The notes under the pieces: model-generated
Seen by the model: only the letters and a program-made list of their open reading frames with translations
Told to the model about the DNA's origin: nothing
Database searches by the model: none
Part shown: piece by piece, positions 50,698-59,521 of the stretch
How the letters are laid out: the number at the start of each line of letters is the position of its first letter
How positions within the stretch are numbered: the first letter of the stretch is position 1
From: Auraticoccus monumenti
GTDB lineage: Bacteria; Actinomycetota; Actinomycetes; Propionibacteriales; Propionibacteriaceae
Assembly (NCBI RefSeq): GCF_900101785.1
Contig: NZ_LT629688.1
Span: 2,418,001 to 2,482,000 of the forward strand
Direction of reading: 5' to 3'
Length of the DNA: 64,000 nucleotides
Made by a program: the position numbers and the translations under genes

Positions 50698-51903
50698 GTG
50701 GACGTGGGGAAGGACGTCACCGTGGTGCTCTGCACCGGGGACGGGGAGGTGCTGGGCGCGCTGCCGTCCTTCCCGGTGCCGACACCCTGGTGGCCCGAGG
50801 TGACGGAGGTGGTCCGCGGGTGCCGGCACCGTCATGCCGCCGACGTCACCGTGCTCCGGCTGCTGACCGCGCCCGCGGACCTGACCTCGGGGGGCGAGGT
50901 GGCCTACCTGGCCGAGCTCACCGGAGCGGTCCCCGCCGACCTCCGCCCGTGGTCGGGGGACCCGACGGCTGAGCACCCCCTGCGCCAGGGCTGGGCCCGG
51001 CCGGGCGGGCCACGCCGCGAGCTGGGGTGGGCGGTCGAGCAGCTGGCCGACGCCGGTCGCCCAGCCACCGGGCGGCCGCAGCAGGTCAAGACCTGGAACC
51101 TCTCCAGCATCTGGCGGGTCCCCACCGCCGACGGGGACGTCTGGCTCAAGAGCGTGCCGCCGTTCTTCGCCCACGAGGGCCTCCTGATGACCCGGCTCGA
51201 CCCCTCCTCGGTGCCGCGGCCGCTGGCGGCCCAGCCCGGTCGCGTGCTGCTGCCCGACGTCGTCGGGACCGACCAGTTCCACGCCACCGGTGAGCCGCTG
51301 ACCGCGATGGTGGAGCAGCTGGTCGCCCTGCAGGTGCCCTTCCTGGGACGCACCGAGGACCTGCTCGCCCTCGGGGTGCCGGACCGGCGGCTGACCACCA
51401 TCGCCCCGCGGCTGGCCGAGGTGGTCCGGGAGCAGACCGGCGCGCTGGGGGTCGAGGAGCTCCGCCGGCTGGAGCACCTCCTGCAGACCCTGGACGCCCG
51501 GGCGGAGCGGCTCGCCGCCTGCGGCATCCCGGACACGCTGGTGCACGGAGACTTCCACCCCGGCAACGTGCGCGGCACCCCGGGGGACCTGGCGATCCTG
51601 GACTGGTCCGACTCCGCCGTCGGGCACCCCCTCACCGACGAGCTGGCCTTCTTCCGCCCGCTCGGGAGGGGCGATCGCGAGCGGGTCGCCGCCGTCTGGT
51701 CGACGGCCTGGCGCCGCGTCGTCCCCGGCTGCGAGCCCGAGCGCGCCGTCGGGCTGCTCCGGCCGGTGATGCCGCTGGTCGCGGCCATGGTCTACGCCGA
51801 CCTCTGCGCCGGGATCGAGCCCGACGAGCGGGTCTACCACGCCCGGGACGTCCCCGCCTGCCTGCGCGAGGCCGCCGCCGCGGCCGCCGTCCCGGGCACC
51901 TGA
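50698..51903 (+). CDS. aminoglycoside-phosphotransferase-fold protein
   Basis: A 401-residue protein. The C-terminal half has VHGDFHPGNVRG (HGDxHxxN) and ILDWSDSAVGHP (the metal DxD variant). The first 150 residues are a separate N-terminal domain, ending at KTWNLSSIWRVPTADGDVWL, that resembles the NUDIX-like or sensor part of some actinobacterial phosphotransferases. The small-molecule substrate is unknown. It is divergent from the AI-2E-type transporter gene. Confidence 0.78.
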   Translation: MDVGKDVTVVLCTGDGEVLGALPSFPVPTPWWPEVTEVVRGCRHRHAADVTVLRLLTAPADLTSGGEVAYLAELTGAVPADLRPWSGDPTAEHPLRQGWARPGGPRRELGWAVEQLADAGRPATGRPQQVKTWNLSSIWRVPTADGDVWLKSVPPFFAHEGLLMTRLDPSSVPRPLAAQPGRVLLPDVVGTDQFHATGEPLTAMVEQLVALQVPFLGRTEDLLALGVPDRRLTTIAPRLAEVVREQTGALGVEELRRLEHLLQTLDARAERLAACGIPDTLVHGDFHPGNVRGTPGDLAILDWSDSAVGHPLTDELAFFRPLGRGDRERVAAVWSTAWRRVVPGCEPERAVGLLRPVMPLVAAMVYADLCAGIEPDERVYHARDVPACLREAAAAAAVPGT

Positions 51904-51911
51904 GACGCTCT

Positions 51912-51936
51912 CCCCCGCGGCTGTCGAGACCGGGGG
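51912..51936 (+). terminator. short GC hairpin after the phosphotransferase gene
   Basis: CCCCCG (51912-51917) pairs with CGGGGG (51931-51936), 8 bases past the stop. There is no U-tract, so termination is only possible, not certain. Confidence 0.3.
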
Positions 51937-51998
51937 TGCCCGGACGTCATCGGGGTGAGGCAGGCTGACCGGCAGCCGCCCGGACGGAGGAGACGACG

Positions 51999-52358
51999 AT
52001 GACGACCGACTACGTGGTGCTGCTGCCCGGGGACGAGTCCCGCTGGGCCGCCGCGGACCCGGCGACCCGGGAGGCGGTGTACGCCCAGCACCGGGAGTTC
52101 GCCACCCAGCTGGGGGAGCGGGGCCACACCGTCCTGGGTGGGGCGGAGCTGGAGCACTCGTCCGGGGCCAAGGTGGTCCGCGGCCACCGCGGTGCGGTGA
52201 CCGTCACCGACGGCCCCTACGCCGAGACCGTCGAGCAGCTCACCGGCTTCTACCTGGTCCGCAGCGACGACCTGGCCGACCTGCTGGACCTCTGCGGTCT
52301 GCTCACGAACGCCGAGGCCGTCGAGGTGCGGGCCGTCGTCCCCGACCCCGGCGCCTGA
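51999..52358 (+). CDS. YciI/DGPF-domain protein
   Basis: A 119-residue dimeric alpha-beta barrel protein. The DGPF-type signature is VTVTDGPYAETVEQLTGFYL. These proteins often sit beside ECF sigma factor genes, but none is here. Function unknown. ATG 51999 has GGAGGAG upstream. The stop lies inside the left arm region of a hairpin that separates it from the convergent phoU. Confidence 0.85.
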   Translation: MTTDYVVLLPGDESRWAAADPATREAVYAQHREFATQLGERGHTVLGGAELEHSSGAKVVRGHRGAVTVTDGPYAETVEQLTGFYLVRSDDLADLLDLCGLLTNAEAVEVRAVVPDPGA

Positions 52359-52384
52359 GCCCCGCGAGCAGGCACCGGCGCCGG
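52348..52384. terminator. hairpin between convergent YciI and phoU genes
   Basis: CCGGCGCC (52348-52355) pairs with GGCGCCGG (52377-52384), an 8-bp perfect stem adjoining the YciI stop, 33 bases before the phoU stop. Candidate bidirectional terminator. Confidence 0.45.
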
Positions 52385-52416
52385 ACGAGGACGTCAGACG
52401 GGGAGGAGGGTGACCC

Positions 52417-53079
52417 TCACGGCCACTGGGCGGCACCCGCGGGCACCGCGCCGGTCACCACGTAGATGACCCGCTTGCCCATCGAGACGGCGTGGTCGGC
52501 GATGCGCTCGTAGTAGCGGCCGAGCAGGGCCACGTCGACCGCGGCCTCGACCCCGTAGGGCCACTCGTCGCCCAGCAGCAGACGGAACTGGCTGCGGCGC
52601 AGGTCGTCCATCTCCTCGTCGTTCTGGGCCAGGGTCTCGGCCATCTCGACGTCGCGGGCGCGCAGGGTGCTGCCGGCGGTGCCGACCATCTGCTCGGAGA
52701 TCTCCGCCATCCGGGCGAAGTTCGGGCGCAGCCGCTCGGGGATCGCGATCTCGGGGTAGCGCAGCCGGGCCACCTTGGCCACGTGCGCGGCGAGGTCACC
52801 CATCCGGGCCAGCTCGCCGACCATGCGCAGGGCGGAGACGACGATGCGCAGCTCGCCGGCCACCGGGGCCTGCAGCGAGAGGAGGGAGAAGCAGCGGTGC
52901 TCGATGTCGTCGGCGACGCGGTCCAGCTTCTCGTCCTCGGTGATCACGCGCTCGGCGATGGCGTCGTCGGCCTGGAGCAGGGCCCGGGTGCTGTCGCGCA
53001 CGGCCACCTGGACGTCCTGGGACATCGAGACGAGGTCCTCGATGACGCTCTCGAGCTCCACACGGTAGGTCTCTCGCAT
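52417..53079 (-). CDS. phoU: phosphate-signalling protein PhoU
   Basis: A 220-residue all-helical protein made of two PhoU repeats, with metal-binding motifs near MGDLAAHVAKVARLR and YYERIADHAVSMGKRV. It normally couples Pst transport to the sensor kinase and keeps the Pho regulon off when phosphate is ample. ATG 53079 gives MRETYRVELESV, the usual start. It is divergent from senX3-regX3, the likely partner system, across 208 bases. Confidence 0.95.
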   Translation of the reverse strand: MRETYRVELESVIEDLVSMSQDVQVAVRDSTRALLQADDAIAERVITEDEKLDRVADDIEHRCFSLLSLQAPVAGELRIVVSALRMVGELARMGDLAAHVAKVARLRYPEIAIPERLRPNFARMAEISEQMVGTAGSTLRARDVEMAETLAQNDEEMDDLRRSQFRLLLGDEWPYGVEAAVDVALLGRYYERIADHAVSMGKRVIYVVTGAVPAGAAQWP

Positions 53080-53273
53080 TTTGGCGGTCCTGACTTGGTC
53101 GACGACGTCACGCAGCAGGGCAGTACTGCACCACATGAGCCTAGGCCCGGGAACTGCGCTCCTGCACCTCTGGGGTGAACGCGGCGTGAACGGTCGGACA
53201 ACGTCCTGCCACGTGGGCCTACCGGGGTCGTCCGCGTGCCCGGGAGGAGTCGGGGCAGGAGGGTGTCGGGCCC

Positions 53274-53279
53274 TAGAGT
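53274..53279 (+). promoter_or_regulatory. -10 hexamer TAGAGT before senX3
   Basis: TAGAGT ends eight bases before GTG 53288. The 208-base region between phoU and senX3 (53080-53287) holds no gene and should carry both divergent promoters. Confidence 0.45.
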
Positions 53280-53287
53280 GAGCGATC

Positions 53288-54484
53288 GTGGAGATCCTGC
53301 TGGCAGCCGTGGTCGGCGCCGTCGTGGGCGCCACGATCGCGGTGGCGGTGGTGGTGGCGCGGGGTGCTGCCCACCGCCAGACCGCCCAGGAGCGGCTCGA
53401 GATCGCCCGGGTGCCGGTGCCGGACGGCGTCTCCCAGATGCTGCGCGTGCTGCGCTCGGCCGGGGTGGTGGTCGGGCCCAGCGACGAGGTGCTGGAGGCC
53501 TCCGAGCAGGCCCGGGTGCTGGGGCTGGTGCGGGGCAGCCGGGTGGTGCACCGCGAGCTGCTGGAGCTCGTCCGGGAGTCCCGCAAGGACCGCGACGTCC
53601 GCTCGGTCGAGCTCGAGCTCCCGCGCGGTGGGGACCAGCTCAGCCACTTCGCGGTCCGGGTCGGGCCGCTGGCCGAGGACCTCGTGGTCTTCCTGGCCGA
53701 GGACCGCACCTCCGCGGTGCGGCTGGAGGCCATCCGGCGCGACTTCGTCACGAACGTCAGCCACGAGCTGAAGACGCCCATCGGCGCCATCTCGCTGCTG
53801 TCGGAGGCGGTGGCCTCCGCGGCCGACGAGCCGGAGACGGTGCTCGCCTTCACCGGCCGGATGCAGCACGAGACGGCGCGGCTGACCGGCCTGGTGGCCC
53901 AGATCATCCAGCTCTCGGGCGTGCAGGCCGACGACCCGCTGCTGGCCCCGAGGGTGGTCGACGTCGACGAGGTGCTGGCCGAGGCGGTCGACATCGTCCG
54001 GGTCGACGCCGAGGACCGCGGCATCCGGCTGCGGGTCGCCGGGCGCGAGGCGCTGCAGGTGATGGGCGACGAGGGCCAGCTGGCGATGGCGGTCAGCAAC
54101 CTGGTCCGCAACGCCGTGCTCTACTCCGAGCCCGGGGCCCACGTCACCGTCTCCTCGCGCCGCGCGGCCGGCGGCGACGACGCCCGGGTGGAGATCCGCG
54201 TCCGCGACACCGGCATCGGCATCGCCGCGGCCGACCTGGACCGGATCTTCGAGCGCTTCTACCGGGTCGACTACTCCCGCAGCCGCGCCAACGGCGGCAA
54301 CGGGTTGGGGTTGAGCATCGTCAAGCACGTCGCGGCCGCTCACGGGGGCGACGTGGCCGTGTGGAGCAAGGTGGGTCAGGGGTCCACCTTCACCATCACC
54401 TTGCCCGAGCACGTGGGCGAGGACGACGGACCAGCCACGGTGGCGGGTCCGCTGCAGCACGAGACACAGGAGCTGAACAGATGA
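53288..54484 (+). CDS. senX3: sensor histidine kinase SenX3-like
   Basis: A 398-residue membrane kinase with one N-terminal helix (1-25), a PAS-like segment (about 45-140), HisKA with H159 in FVTNVSHELKTPIGAI, N-box NLVRNAVLYSEPG, DTGIGIA and GNGLGLSIVK. It senses phosphate status with PhoU and phosphorylates RegX3. The stop overlaps the regX3 ATG (ATGA). Confidence 0.94.
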   Translation: MEILLAAVVGAVVGATIAVAVVVARGAAHRQTAQERLEIARVPVPDGVSQMLRVLRSAGVVVGPSDEVLEASEQARVLGLVRGSRVVHRELLELVRESRKDRDVRSVELELPRGGDQLSHFAVRVGPLAEDLVVFLAEDRTSAVRLEAIRRDFVTNVSHELKTPIGAISLLSEAVASAADEPETVLAFTGRMQHETARLTGLVAQIIQLSGVQADDPLLAPRVVDVDEVLAEAVDIVRVDAEDRGIRLRVAGREALQVMGDEGQLAMAVSNLVRNAVLYSEPGAHVTVSSRRAAGGDDARVEIRVRDTGIGIAAADLDRIFERFYRVDYSRSRANGGNGLGLSIVKHVAAAHGGDVAVWSKVGQGSTFTITLPEHVGEDDGPATVAGPLQHETQELNR

Positions 54485-55158
54485 CACGGGTACTCGTGGT
54501 CGAGGACGAGGACTCCTACCGTGAGGCGCTGAGCTTCATGCTGCGCAAGGAGGGCTTCGAGGTGGTGGAGGCCGCGGACGGGACCGCGGGCCTCGCCGAG
54601 TTCGACCGGGTGGGGGCCGACATCGTCCTGCTCGACCTGATGATGCCGGGGCTGCCGGGCACCGAGGTGTGCCGACAGCTCCGCGCCCGCGGGCCGGTGC
54701 CGGTGATCATGGTCACCGCCCGCGACACCGAGGTGGACAAGGTGGTGGGCCTGGAGCTGGGTGCCGACGACTACGTCACCAAGCCCTTCAGCCACCGGGA
54801 GCTGGTGGCGCGGATCCGGGCGGTGCTGCGACGCGGGCAGGACGTCGAGCTGCTGCCGGACGTGGTCGAGGCCGGTGGCGTGCGGATGGACGTCGAGCGC
54901 CACGAGGTGTCGGTGGACGGCCAGCGGATCAAGCTCGCGCTCAAGGAGTTCGAGCTGCTGGAGATGCTGCTGCGCAACTCCGGCCGGGTGATGACCCGGG
55001 GCCAGCTGATCGACCGGATCTGGGGCGCGGACTACGTCGGGGACACCAAGACCCTCGACGTCCACGTCAAGCGGCTCCGGGCCAAGATCGAGCCCGACCC
55101 GGCCAACCCGGTGCACCTGGTGACCGTCCGCGGGCTGGGCTACAAGTTCGAGGCCTGA
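54481..55158 (+). CDS. regX3: response regulator RegX3-like (OmpR/PhoB family)
   Basis: A 225-residue regulator. The receiver domain has the acidic pocket E8-D9, phospho-acceptor D52 in LLDLMMPG and lysine in VTKPFS. The winged-helix output domain ends with TRGQLIDRIWGAD, TLDVHVKRLRAKIE and VRGLGYKFEA. It acts on pho-regulon promoters. Translation is coupled to the kinase gene; upstream open frame discarded. Confidence 0.95.
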   Translation: MTRVLVVEDEDSYREALSFMLRKEGFEVVEAADGTAGLAEFDRVGADIVLLDLMMPGLPGTEVCRQLRARGPVPVIMVTARDTEVDKVVGLELGADDYVTKPFSHRELVARIRAVLRRGQDVELLPDVVEAGGVRMDVERHEVSVDGQRIKLALKEFELLEMLLRNSGRVMTRGQLIDRIWGADYVGDTKTLDVHVKRLRAKIEPDPANPVHLVTVRGLGYKFEA

Positions 55159-55163
55159 GGCCC

Positions 55164-55179
55164 GCCGGGTCGGCCCGGC
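55164..55179 (+). terminator. GC hairpin after regX3
   Basis: GCCGGG, loop TCGG, CCCGGC: a 6-bp perfect stem with a tetraloop, six bases after the regX3 stop and just before the next promoter. No U-tract. Confidence 0.35.
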
Positions 55180-55188
55180 CGCCGGCAC

Positions 55189-55194
55189 TAGGGT
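55189..55194 (+). promoter_or_regulatory. -10 hexamer TAGGGT
   Basis: TAGGGT ends seven bases before GTG 55202 and overlaps the alternative GTG 55193, supporting 55202 as the start. Confidence 0.45.
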
Positions 55195-55201
55195 GAGCCC
55201 C

Positions 55202-56161
55202 GTGACAGGTGAGATCGCGGTCTTCTCCGGCTCGGCCCATCCCGAGTTCGCGGAGGAGATGTGCGACATCCTCGGGGTGGGGCTCTCGCCCTCGCGGACG
55301 ACGCGCTTCAGCAACGACTGCCTCCAGGTCCAGCTGCGGGCCAACTGCCGGCGGCGCGACGTCTTCGTCGTCCAGCCGCTGGTGCCGCCGGTGCAGGAGA
55401 ACCTGATGGAGCTGTACCTGATGCTCGACGCCGCCCGCGGCGCCTCCGCCCAGCACATCACCGCGGTGATCCCGCACTTCGCCTACGCGCGCTCGGACAA
55501 GAAGGACGCCCCGCGGATCTCCATCGGGGCCCGGCTGGTGGCCGACCAGCTGGCCACCGCCGGGGCGGACCGGGTGGTCACCATGGCGCTGCACTCCGAG
55601 CAGGTGCACGGCTTCTTCTCGGTGCCGGTGGACCACCTGAGCGCGCTCAAGGAGCTGGCGATGCACTTCGTGGGCCGCGACCTGTCCAACACCGTGGTGG
55701 TCTCACCGGACTTCGGCAACCTCAAGGTGGCCGGTCACTTCGCCCACCACCTGGGGGTGCCGGTGGCGGCCGCGTCGAAGCACCGGCGCTCCGACGACAC
55801 GGTGGTGATCGACGCCATCGTCGGTGACGTGCGCGGCAAGGACGTGATCGTGCTCGACGACGAGATCGCCACCGCCGGGTCCATCGTGGAGCTGATGACC
55901 TGCCTGCGTCGCGACGACGTCCGCAGCGTCTCGGTGGCCTGCACGCACGGGCTGTTCACCGGCCCGGCGGTGGAGCGGCTGCAGGCCGAGACCGGCATCT
56001 CCGAGGTGGTCTGCACCAACACCGTGCCGCTGCCGCCCGAGCGACGCGTGCACAACCTCCAGGTGCGTTCGGTGGCCCCGCTGTTCGCGGAGGCGGTGCG
56101 CCGGGTGCACCTGGGGGAGTCGATCAGCAGCCTGTTCAGCGACGAGGTCACGGTCGGTTGA
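55202..56161 (+). CDS. ribose-phosphate pyrophosphokinase-like protein (atypical PRPP synthetase)
   Basis: A 319-residue member of the PRPP synthetase family: SGSAHPEFAEEM, FSNDCLQVQL, HFAYARSDKKDAPR, MALHSEQVHGFF, SPDFGNLK and the PRPP loop DDEIATAGS (219-227). It departs from canonical Prs, where these read SPDxGG and VDDxxDTAGT, and matches a separate actinobacterial subgroup. It may be a second Prs or act on another pentose phosphate. Start GTG 55202 is set by the -10 box; GTG 55193 is the alternative. Confidence 0.85.
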   Translation: MTGEIAVFSGSAHPEFAEEMCDILGVGLSPSRTTRFSNDCLQVQLRANCRRRDVFVVQPLVPPVQENLMELYLMLDAARGASAQHITAVIPHFAYARSDKKDAPRISIGARLVADQLATAGADRVVTMALHSEQVHGFFSVPVDHLSALKELAMHFVGRDLSNTVVVSPDFGNLKVAGHFAHHLGVPVAAASKHRRSDDTVVIDAIVGDVRGKDVIVLDDEIATAGSIVELMTCLRRDDVRSVSVACTHGLFTGPAVERLQAETGISEVVCTNTVPLPPERRVHNLQVRSVAPLFAEAVRRVHLGESISSLFSDEVTVG

Positions 56162-56171
56162 GCGGCGTCCC

Positions 56172-56903
56172 GTGCACCTGAGGACGGGAGGGACCGACGG
56201 CCGACCCGTGCTGCTCCTGCACGGCGGGGGTGTCGCCGGCTGGATGTGGGACCCGCTGACCGCGCGGCTGCGCCCGGGGCTGCGGCTGCTGGTGCCCGAC
56301 CTGCCCGGCCACGACCGCAGCGCCGCGCTGGCCTACCACTCCCACGACGCGACGGCGACCGCGCTGGAGCGGTTGCTCGAGGACGAGGCCCGGCCGGTGG
56401 CGGTCGTCGGCTTCTCCCTCGGGGCCCAGCTCGCGGTCCTCCTCGCCGCGCGCCGGCCCGACCTCGTCGACCGGGTGTGCGTGGTCAGCGCCCTGGCCCG
56501 CCCACCCCGGGCCCGGGGGGCGACGCTGGCCCTGGTCGGCGCGACGGCCGGCCTCGCGGGACGCGACTGGTTCGCCCGGCTGCAGGGACGACAGCTGTCG
56601 GTGCCCGCGGACCTGCTGGCCGACTACGTCCGCACCTCCGCGAGCCTGTCGCGGTCGACGCTGCTGGCCAGCATCGGGGAGAACCTGCGCTTCACGGTCC
56701 CGGCGGGCTGGTGCACGTTCCCCGGCCGGGCCCTCCTGCTCGCCGGGTCGCGCGAGCAGAGGTCGGTGAGGGCGTCGGCGGAGGCCCTGCACCGGGCGCT
56801 GCCGCACAGCGCGGTCGAGGTCGTCCGGGGGAGCGGGCACGACATCCCGCTGCGGCGGCCGGACCTGCTGGCCGCCCGGCTGCACGCGCTGCTGGACGGC
56901 TGA
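56172..56903 (+). CDS. alpha/beta hydrolase
   Basis: A 243-residue hydrolase. The oxyanion loop is LHGGGVAGWMW, the nucleophile elbow GFSLGAQ and the final histidine GSGHDIPL; an Asp between is expected near residue 195. No signal peptide. Substrate unknown; esterase or lactonase activities are typical. GTG 56172 lies ten bases after the previous stop. The end faces a convergent lipoprotein gene across a terminator-like hairpin. Confidence 0.83.
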   Translation: MHLRTGGTDGRPVLLLHGGGVAGWMWDPLTARLRPGLRLLVPDLPGHDRSAALAYHSHDATATALERLLEDEARPVAVVGFSLGAQLAVLLAARRPDLVDRVCVVSALARPPRARGATLALVGATAGLAGRDWFARLQGRQLSVPADLLADYVRTSASLSRSTLLASIGENLRFTVPAGWCTFPGRALLLAGSREQRSVRASAEALHRALPHSAVEVVRGSGHDIPLRRPDLLAARLHALLDG

Positions 56904-56913
56904 GCGCCGGCAG

Positions 56914-56962
56914 CCCCGCGGGTGGGCGTCAGAGCGGGAGCGGTCCCTCGGACGCCCGCGGG
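56914..56962. terminator. hairpin between convergent hydrolase and lpqE-like genes
   Basis: The left arm CCCGCGGG plus GCGTC (56915-56930, with a 3-base bulge) pairs with GACGCCCGCGGG (56951-56962). Located between two convergent stops, so possibly bidirectional. Confidence 0.4.
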
Positions 56963-56972
56963 CCGTCCACCC

Positions 56973-57572
56973 TCAGGAGGGCGTGCTGGACGGGCTGGGG
57001 GAGGCGCTCGGTGCGGGAGAGGGGGACACCGTCCGGAAGTGCTGGGCGAGCCCCACGATCGGCACGACCAGGGTGGCCTCGCCACCCTCGCGGAAGGTCA
57101 GCGTGAGCTCTGCGGTCAGCCCGTCCACGACGCCCTCGCCGCTGACGGTGATCACCGGGCGGTCGGTGGTCAGCACGACGAGGCCGTCGGCCGGGTCGAG
57201 GGCGTAGTCCCCGCCGAGGGTGACCTCCAGGGGGGCGCCGCGCTCGCCGTCGGGGCCGATGGGGACACCGCTGACGTCGACCAGCTCGTCGGGGCGCTCG
57301 ACCACCAGGCCGGCGGAGAGGTAGCCCTCGCCGTCGGAGCGGGACACGACCAGGAGGTTGCGGACCATGGTGGTCGGCCCGACACCGGGCTCGGTGGAGA
57401 CGTCGATGTTGACCCCCGCGGCCGGGGTGTAGGGCTGCAGCGTCTGGACGTCGAAGCCGCAGCCACCGACCCCGGCGGTCAGGCCGAGGGCCAGCGTGGC
57501 GGCGGCCAGGCCCCGGACCAGTCGGCGTCGGGGTCGCACGGCGGCGACGGTGCGTCGGTCGATGGTGCCCAC
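56973..57572 (-). CDS. lpqE: LpqE-like lipoprotein
   Basis: A 199-residue exported lipoprotein read leftwards: basic n-region ([16 protein letters not shown]), hydrophobic core and lipobox AGVGGC. The mature domain is beta-rich ([39 protein letters not shown]) with a Ser/Pro tail. The divergent position beside carD matches M. tuberculosis lpqE (Rv3584). Function is unproven; the fold suggests a copper-chaperone-like or surface role. GTG 57572 has AGGAG upstream; earlier starts are unlikely. Confidence 0.82.
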   Translation of the reverse strand: MGTIDRRTVAAVRPRRRLVRGLAAATLALGLTAGVGGCGFDVQTLQPYTPAAGVNIDVSTEPGVGPTTMVRNLLVVSRSDGEGYLSAGLVVERPDELVDVSGVPIGPDGERGAPLEVTLGGDYALDPADGLVVLTTDRPVITVSGEGVVDGLTAELTLTFREGGEATLVVPIVGLAQHFRTVSPSPAPSASPSPSSTPS

Positions 57573-57751
57573 GTGGACGTGCTCCTCCTGCTCGGGTGCG
57601 AGCAGCCTACCGACAAACCCCGTGGCGGGCTCGCCGGTAGCCCCCGGGCGGCCCGTCGAGACACACGCGCTCTCATCTGTCAAGGTCTGTCAAGTGCCTC
57701 CACCGGCCTCTGGCTAGGGCAAACGCCGGTAGGGGCCGACCCGCCCCGTGG

Positions 57752-57757
57752 TAGACT
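57752..57757 (+). promoter_or_regulatory. -10 hexamer TAGACT of carD
   Basis: TAGACT is followed by a 25-base leader with AAAGGGGC ahead of ATG 57783, so carD has a conventional ribosome binding site. No good -35 is seen. The 210 bases between lpqE and carD hold no gene. Confidence 0.45.
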
Positions 57758-57782
57758 CCTCTCAGGGAAAGGGGCACAACAT

Positions 57783-58268
57783 ATGTCTTTTGCAGTCGGA
57801 GAAACGGTGGTCTACCCCAACCATGGGGCGGCCGTCATCGAAGACATCGAGACCCGCACGATCAAGGGTGAGGACAGGCTCTACCTCGTCCTCAGGATCG
57901 TGGGCCAGAACGACCTGGTCGTCCGGGTGCCAGCCTGCAACCTCGACCTCGTCGGAGTGCGTGACGTCGTGGACGCCGCCGGTCTGGAGAAGGTGTTCGG
58001 GGTGCTGCGGGCACCGCACACCGAGGAGCCGACCAACTGGTCGCGACGCTACAAGGCCAACCTCGAGAAGCTGCACAGCGGCAACGTCATGAAGGTGTCG
58101 GAGGTCGTCCGTGACCTCTGGCGTCGTGAGAAGGACCGCGGGCTCTCCGCGGGTGAGAAGCGGATGCTGGCCAAGGCCCGTCAGATCCTGGTCTCCGAGC
58201 TCGCGCTGGCCGAGCGCGTCGCGGAGGACAAGGCGGAGATCCTGCTGGACGAGGTGCTGGCTTCCTGA
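57783..58268 (+). CDS. carD: RNA polymerase-binding transcription factor CarD
   Basis: A 161-residue essential regulator that binds the RNA polymerase beta subunit and stabilises open promoter complexes, notably at rRNA promoters. The N-terminal Tudor-like RID is [20 protein letters not shown]; the C-terminal helical DNA-binding part contains [13 protein letters not shown] and the conserved tryptophan in [15 protein letters not shown]. Its stop overlaps the likely CTG start of ispDF, as carD-ispD coupling is conserved. Confidence 0.97.
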   Translation: MSFAVGETVVYPNHGAAVIEDIETRTIKGEDRLYLVLRIVGQNDLVVRVPACNLDLVGVRDVVDAAGLEKVFGVLRAPHTEEPTNWSRRYKANLEKLHSGNVMKVSEVVRDLWRREKDRGLSAGEKRMLAKARQILVSELALAERVAEDKAEILLDEVLAS

Positions 58269-59500
58269 GCACCACCGAGCCACACGCCGAACCGGTCGCT
58301 GCCATCGTGGTAGCGGCCGGTTCTGGCGTCCGGATGGGGTCGGCGGCCCCCGCCCCCAAGGCCCTGCGGCTCCTCGGCGGGCGTCCCCTGGTCCACCACG
58401 CCGTCCGCACCCTGGTCGAGGGCGGGGTCGATGAGGTGGTGGTGGCGGTGCGGCCGGAGCTGGCCGACGAGTTCGCCGCCGCGCTGGCCGACCTGGCCGG
58501 ACGGGTCGGCATCTCCTACGTGGCCGGCGGCCGCGAGCGGCAGGAGTCGGTGGCCGGTGCGCTGCGGGCCCTGGAGGACTCACCCGCCCGCGTGGTGCTG
58601 GTCCACGACGCCGCCCGCCCCCTGGTCCCGGTCGAGGTCGTCCGCCGGGTGGTCGGCGCGGTCCGGTCCGGTCACCCCTGCGTGGTGCCGGTGGTCCCGG
58701 TGGTCGACACCGTCCGCGAGGTCGGCACCGAGGGGTCCCGCCGCCTCGACCGAAGCCGGCTGCGGGCCGTGCAGACCCCGCAGGGGTTCGACCTCGACGT
58801 CCTCCGTCGCGCGCACGCCGCCCTGGCCGGCAGCGGTGAGGTGGTCACCGACGACGCCGCCGCCTGCGAGCTGGTCGGCCACCCGGTCCACCTGGTCGAG
58901 GGGTCGACCCGCTCCCTCAAGGTGACGACGGAACCCGACCTGGCCCTGGCCGCGGCGCTGCTGGAGCCGGCGGCTCAGCCGCAGGCCGTCCCGGCCCCGC
59001 TCCCCCCCGCGCCCGCCCCCGTCCCCCGGCTGCGCACCGGCACCGGGCTGGACGTGCACGCGCTGGCCCCCGGACGCCCGATGCGGGTGGCCTGCCTGGA
59101 GTTCGCGGCCGAGACCGTCGGCCCGGTCGGTCACTCCGACGGCGACGTGGTCGCGCACGCGGTCTGCGACGCGCTGCTCTCCGCCGCCGGTCTGGGTGAC
59201 CTGGGCAGCAACTACGGCACCTCCGACCCCCGCTGGGCCGGCGCCTCGGGACGTGAGTTCCTGGTCGAGACCGCCCGACGCGTGCGCGAGGCCGGCTACC
59301 AGGTGGTCAACGTGTCCGTGCAGCTGATCGGCAACCGGCCCCGGTTCGCGCAGCGCCGCGGCGAGGCGGAGGCGCTGATGTCACGGGCCCTGGACGCGCC
59401 GGTGAGCGTCTCGGCCACCACCACCGACGGGCTGGGCCTCACCGGTCGCGGCGAGGGCATCGCGGCGCTGGCGAACGCGCTGCTGCAGACCCGCGGCTGA
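58265..59500 (+). CDS. ispDF: bifunctional IspD-IspF of the MEP isoprenoid pathway
   Basis: A 411-residue fusion. IspD (about 10-235) makes CDP-methylerythritol: [36 protein letters not shown] proline-rich linker ([10 protein letters not shown]) leads to IspF (about 255-411) with the metal ligands DVH in GTGLDVHAL, plus [17 protein letters not shown] and [11 protein letters not shown]. The only in-frame GTG (58307) would delete the first strand of the Rossmann fold; CTG 58265, overlapping the carD stop as CTGA, restores it. No ATG, GTG or TTG was seen further up in frame. Confidence 0.92.
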   Translation: MSTTEPHAEPVAAIVVAAGSGVRMGSAAPAPKALRLLGGRPLVHHAVRTLVEGGVDEVVVAVRPELADEFAAALADLAGRVGISYVAGGRERQESVAGALRALEDSPARVVLVHDAARPLVPVEVVRRVVGAVRSGHPCVVPVVPVVDTVREVGTEGSRRLDRSRLRAVQTPQGFDLDVLRRAHAALAGSGEVVTDDAAACELVGHPVHLVEGSTRSLKVTTEPDLALAAALLEPAAQPQAVPAPLPPAPAPVPRLRTGTGLDVHALAPGRPMRVACLEFAAETVGPVGHSDGDVVAHAVCDALLSAAGLGDLGSNYGTSDPRWAGASGREFLVETARRVREAGYQVVNVSVQLIGNRPRFAQRRGEAEALMSRALDAPVSVSATTTDGLGLTGRGEGIAALANALLQTRG

Positions 59501-59516
59501 CGGGTCAGCCGCGGGT
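59489..59516. terminator. perfect 13-bp hairpin after ispDF
   Basis: ACCCGCGGCTGAC (59489-59501) and GTCAGCCGCGGGT (59504-59516) are exact complements separated by two bases. The stem includes the ispDF stop and lies just before the stop of the convergent metallopeptidase. A strong candidate bidirectional terminator, without U-tract. Confidence 0.65.
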
Positions 59517-59521
59517 CCGCC

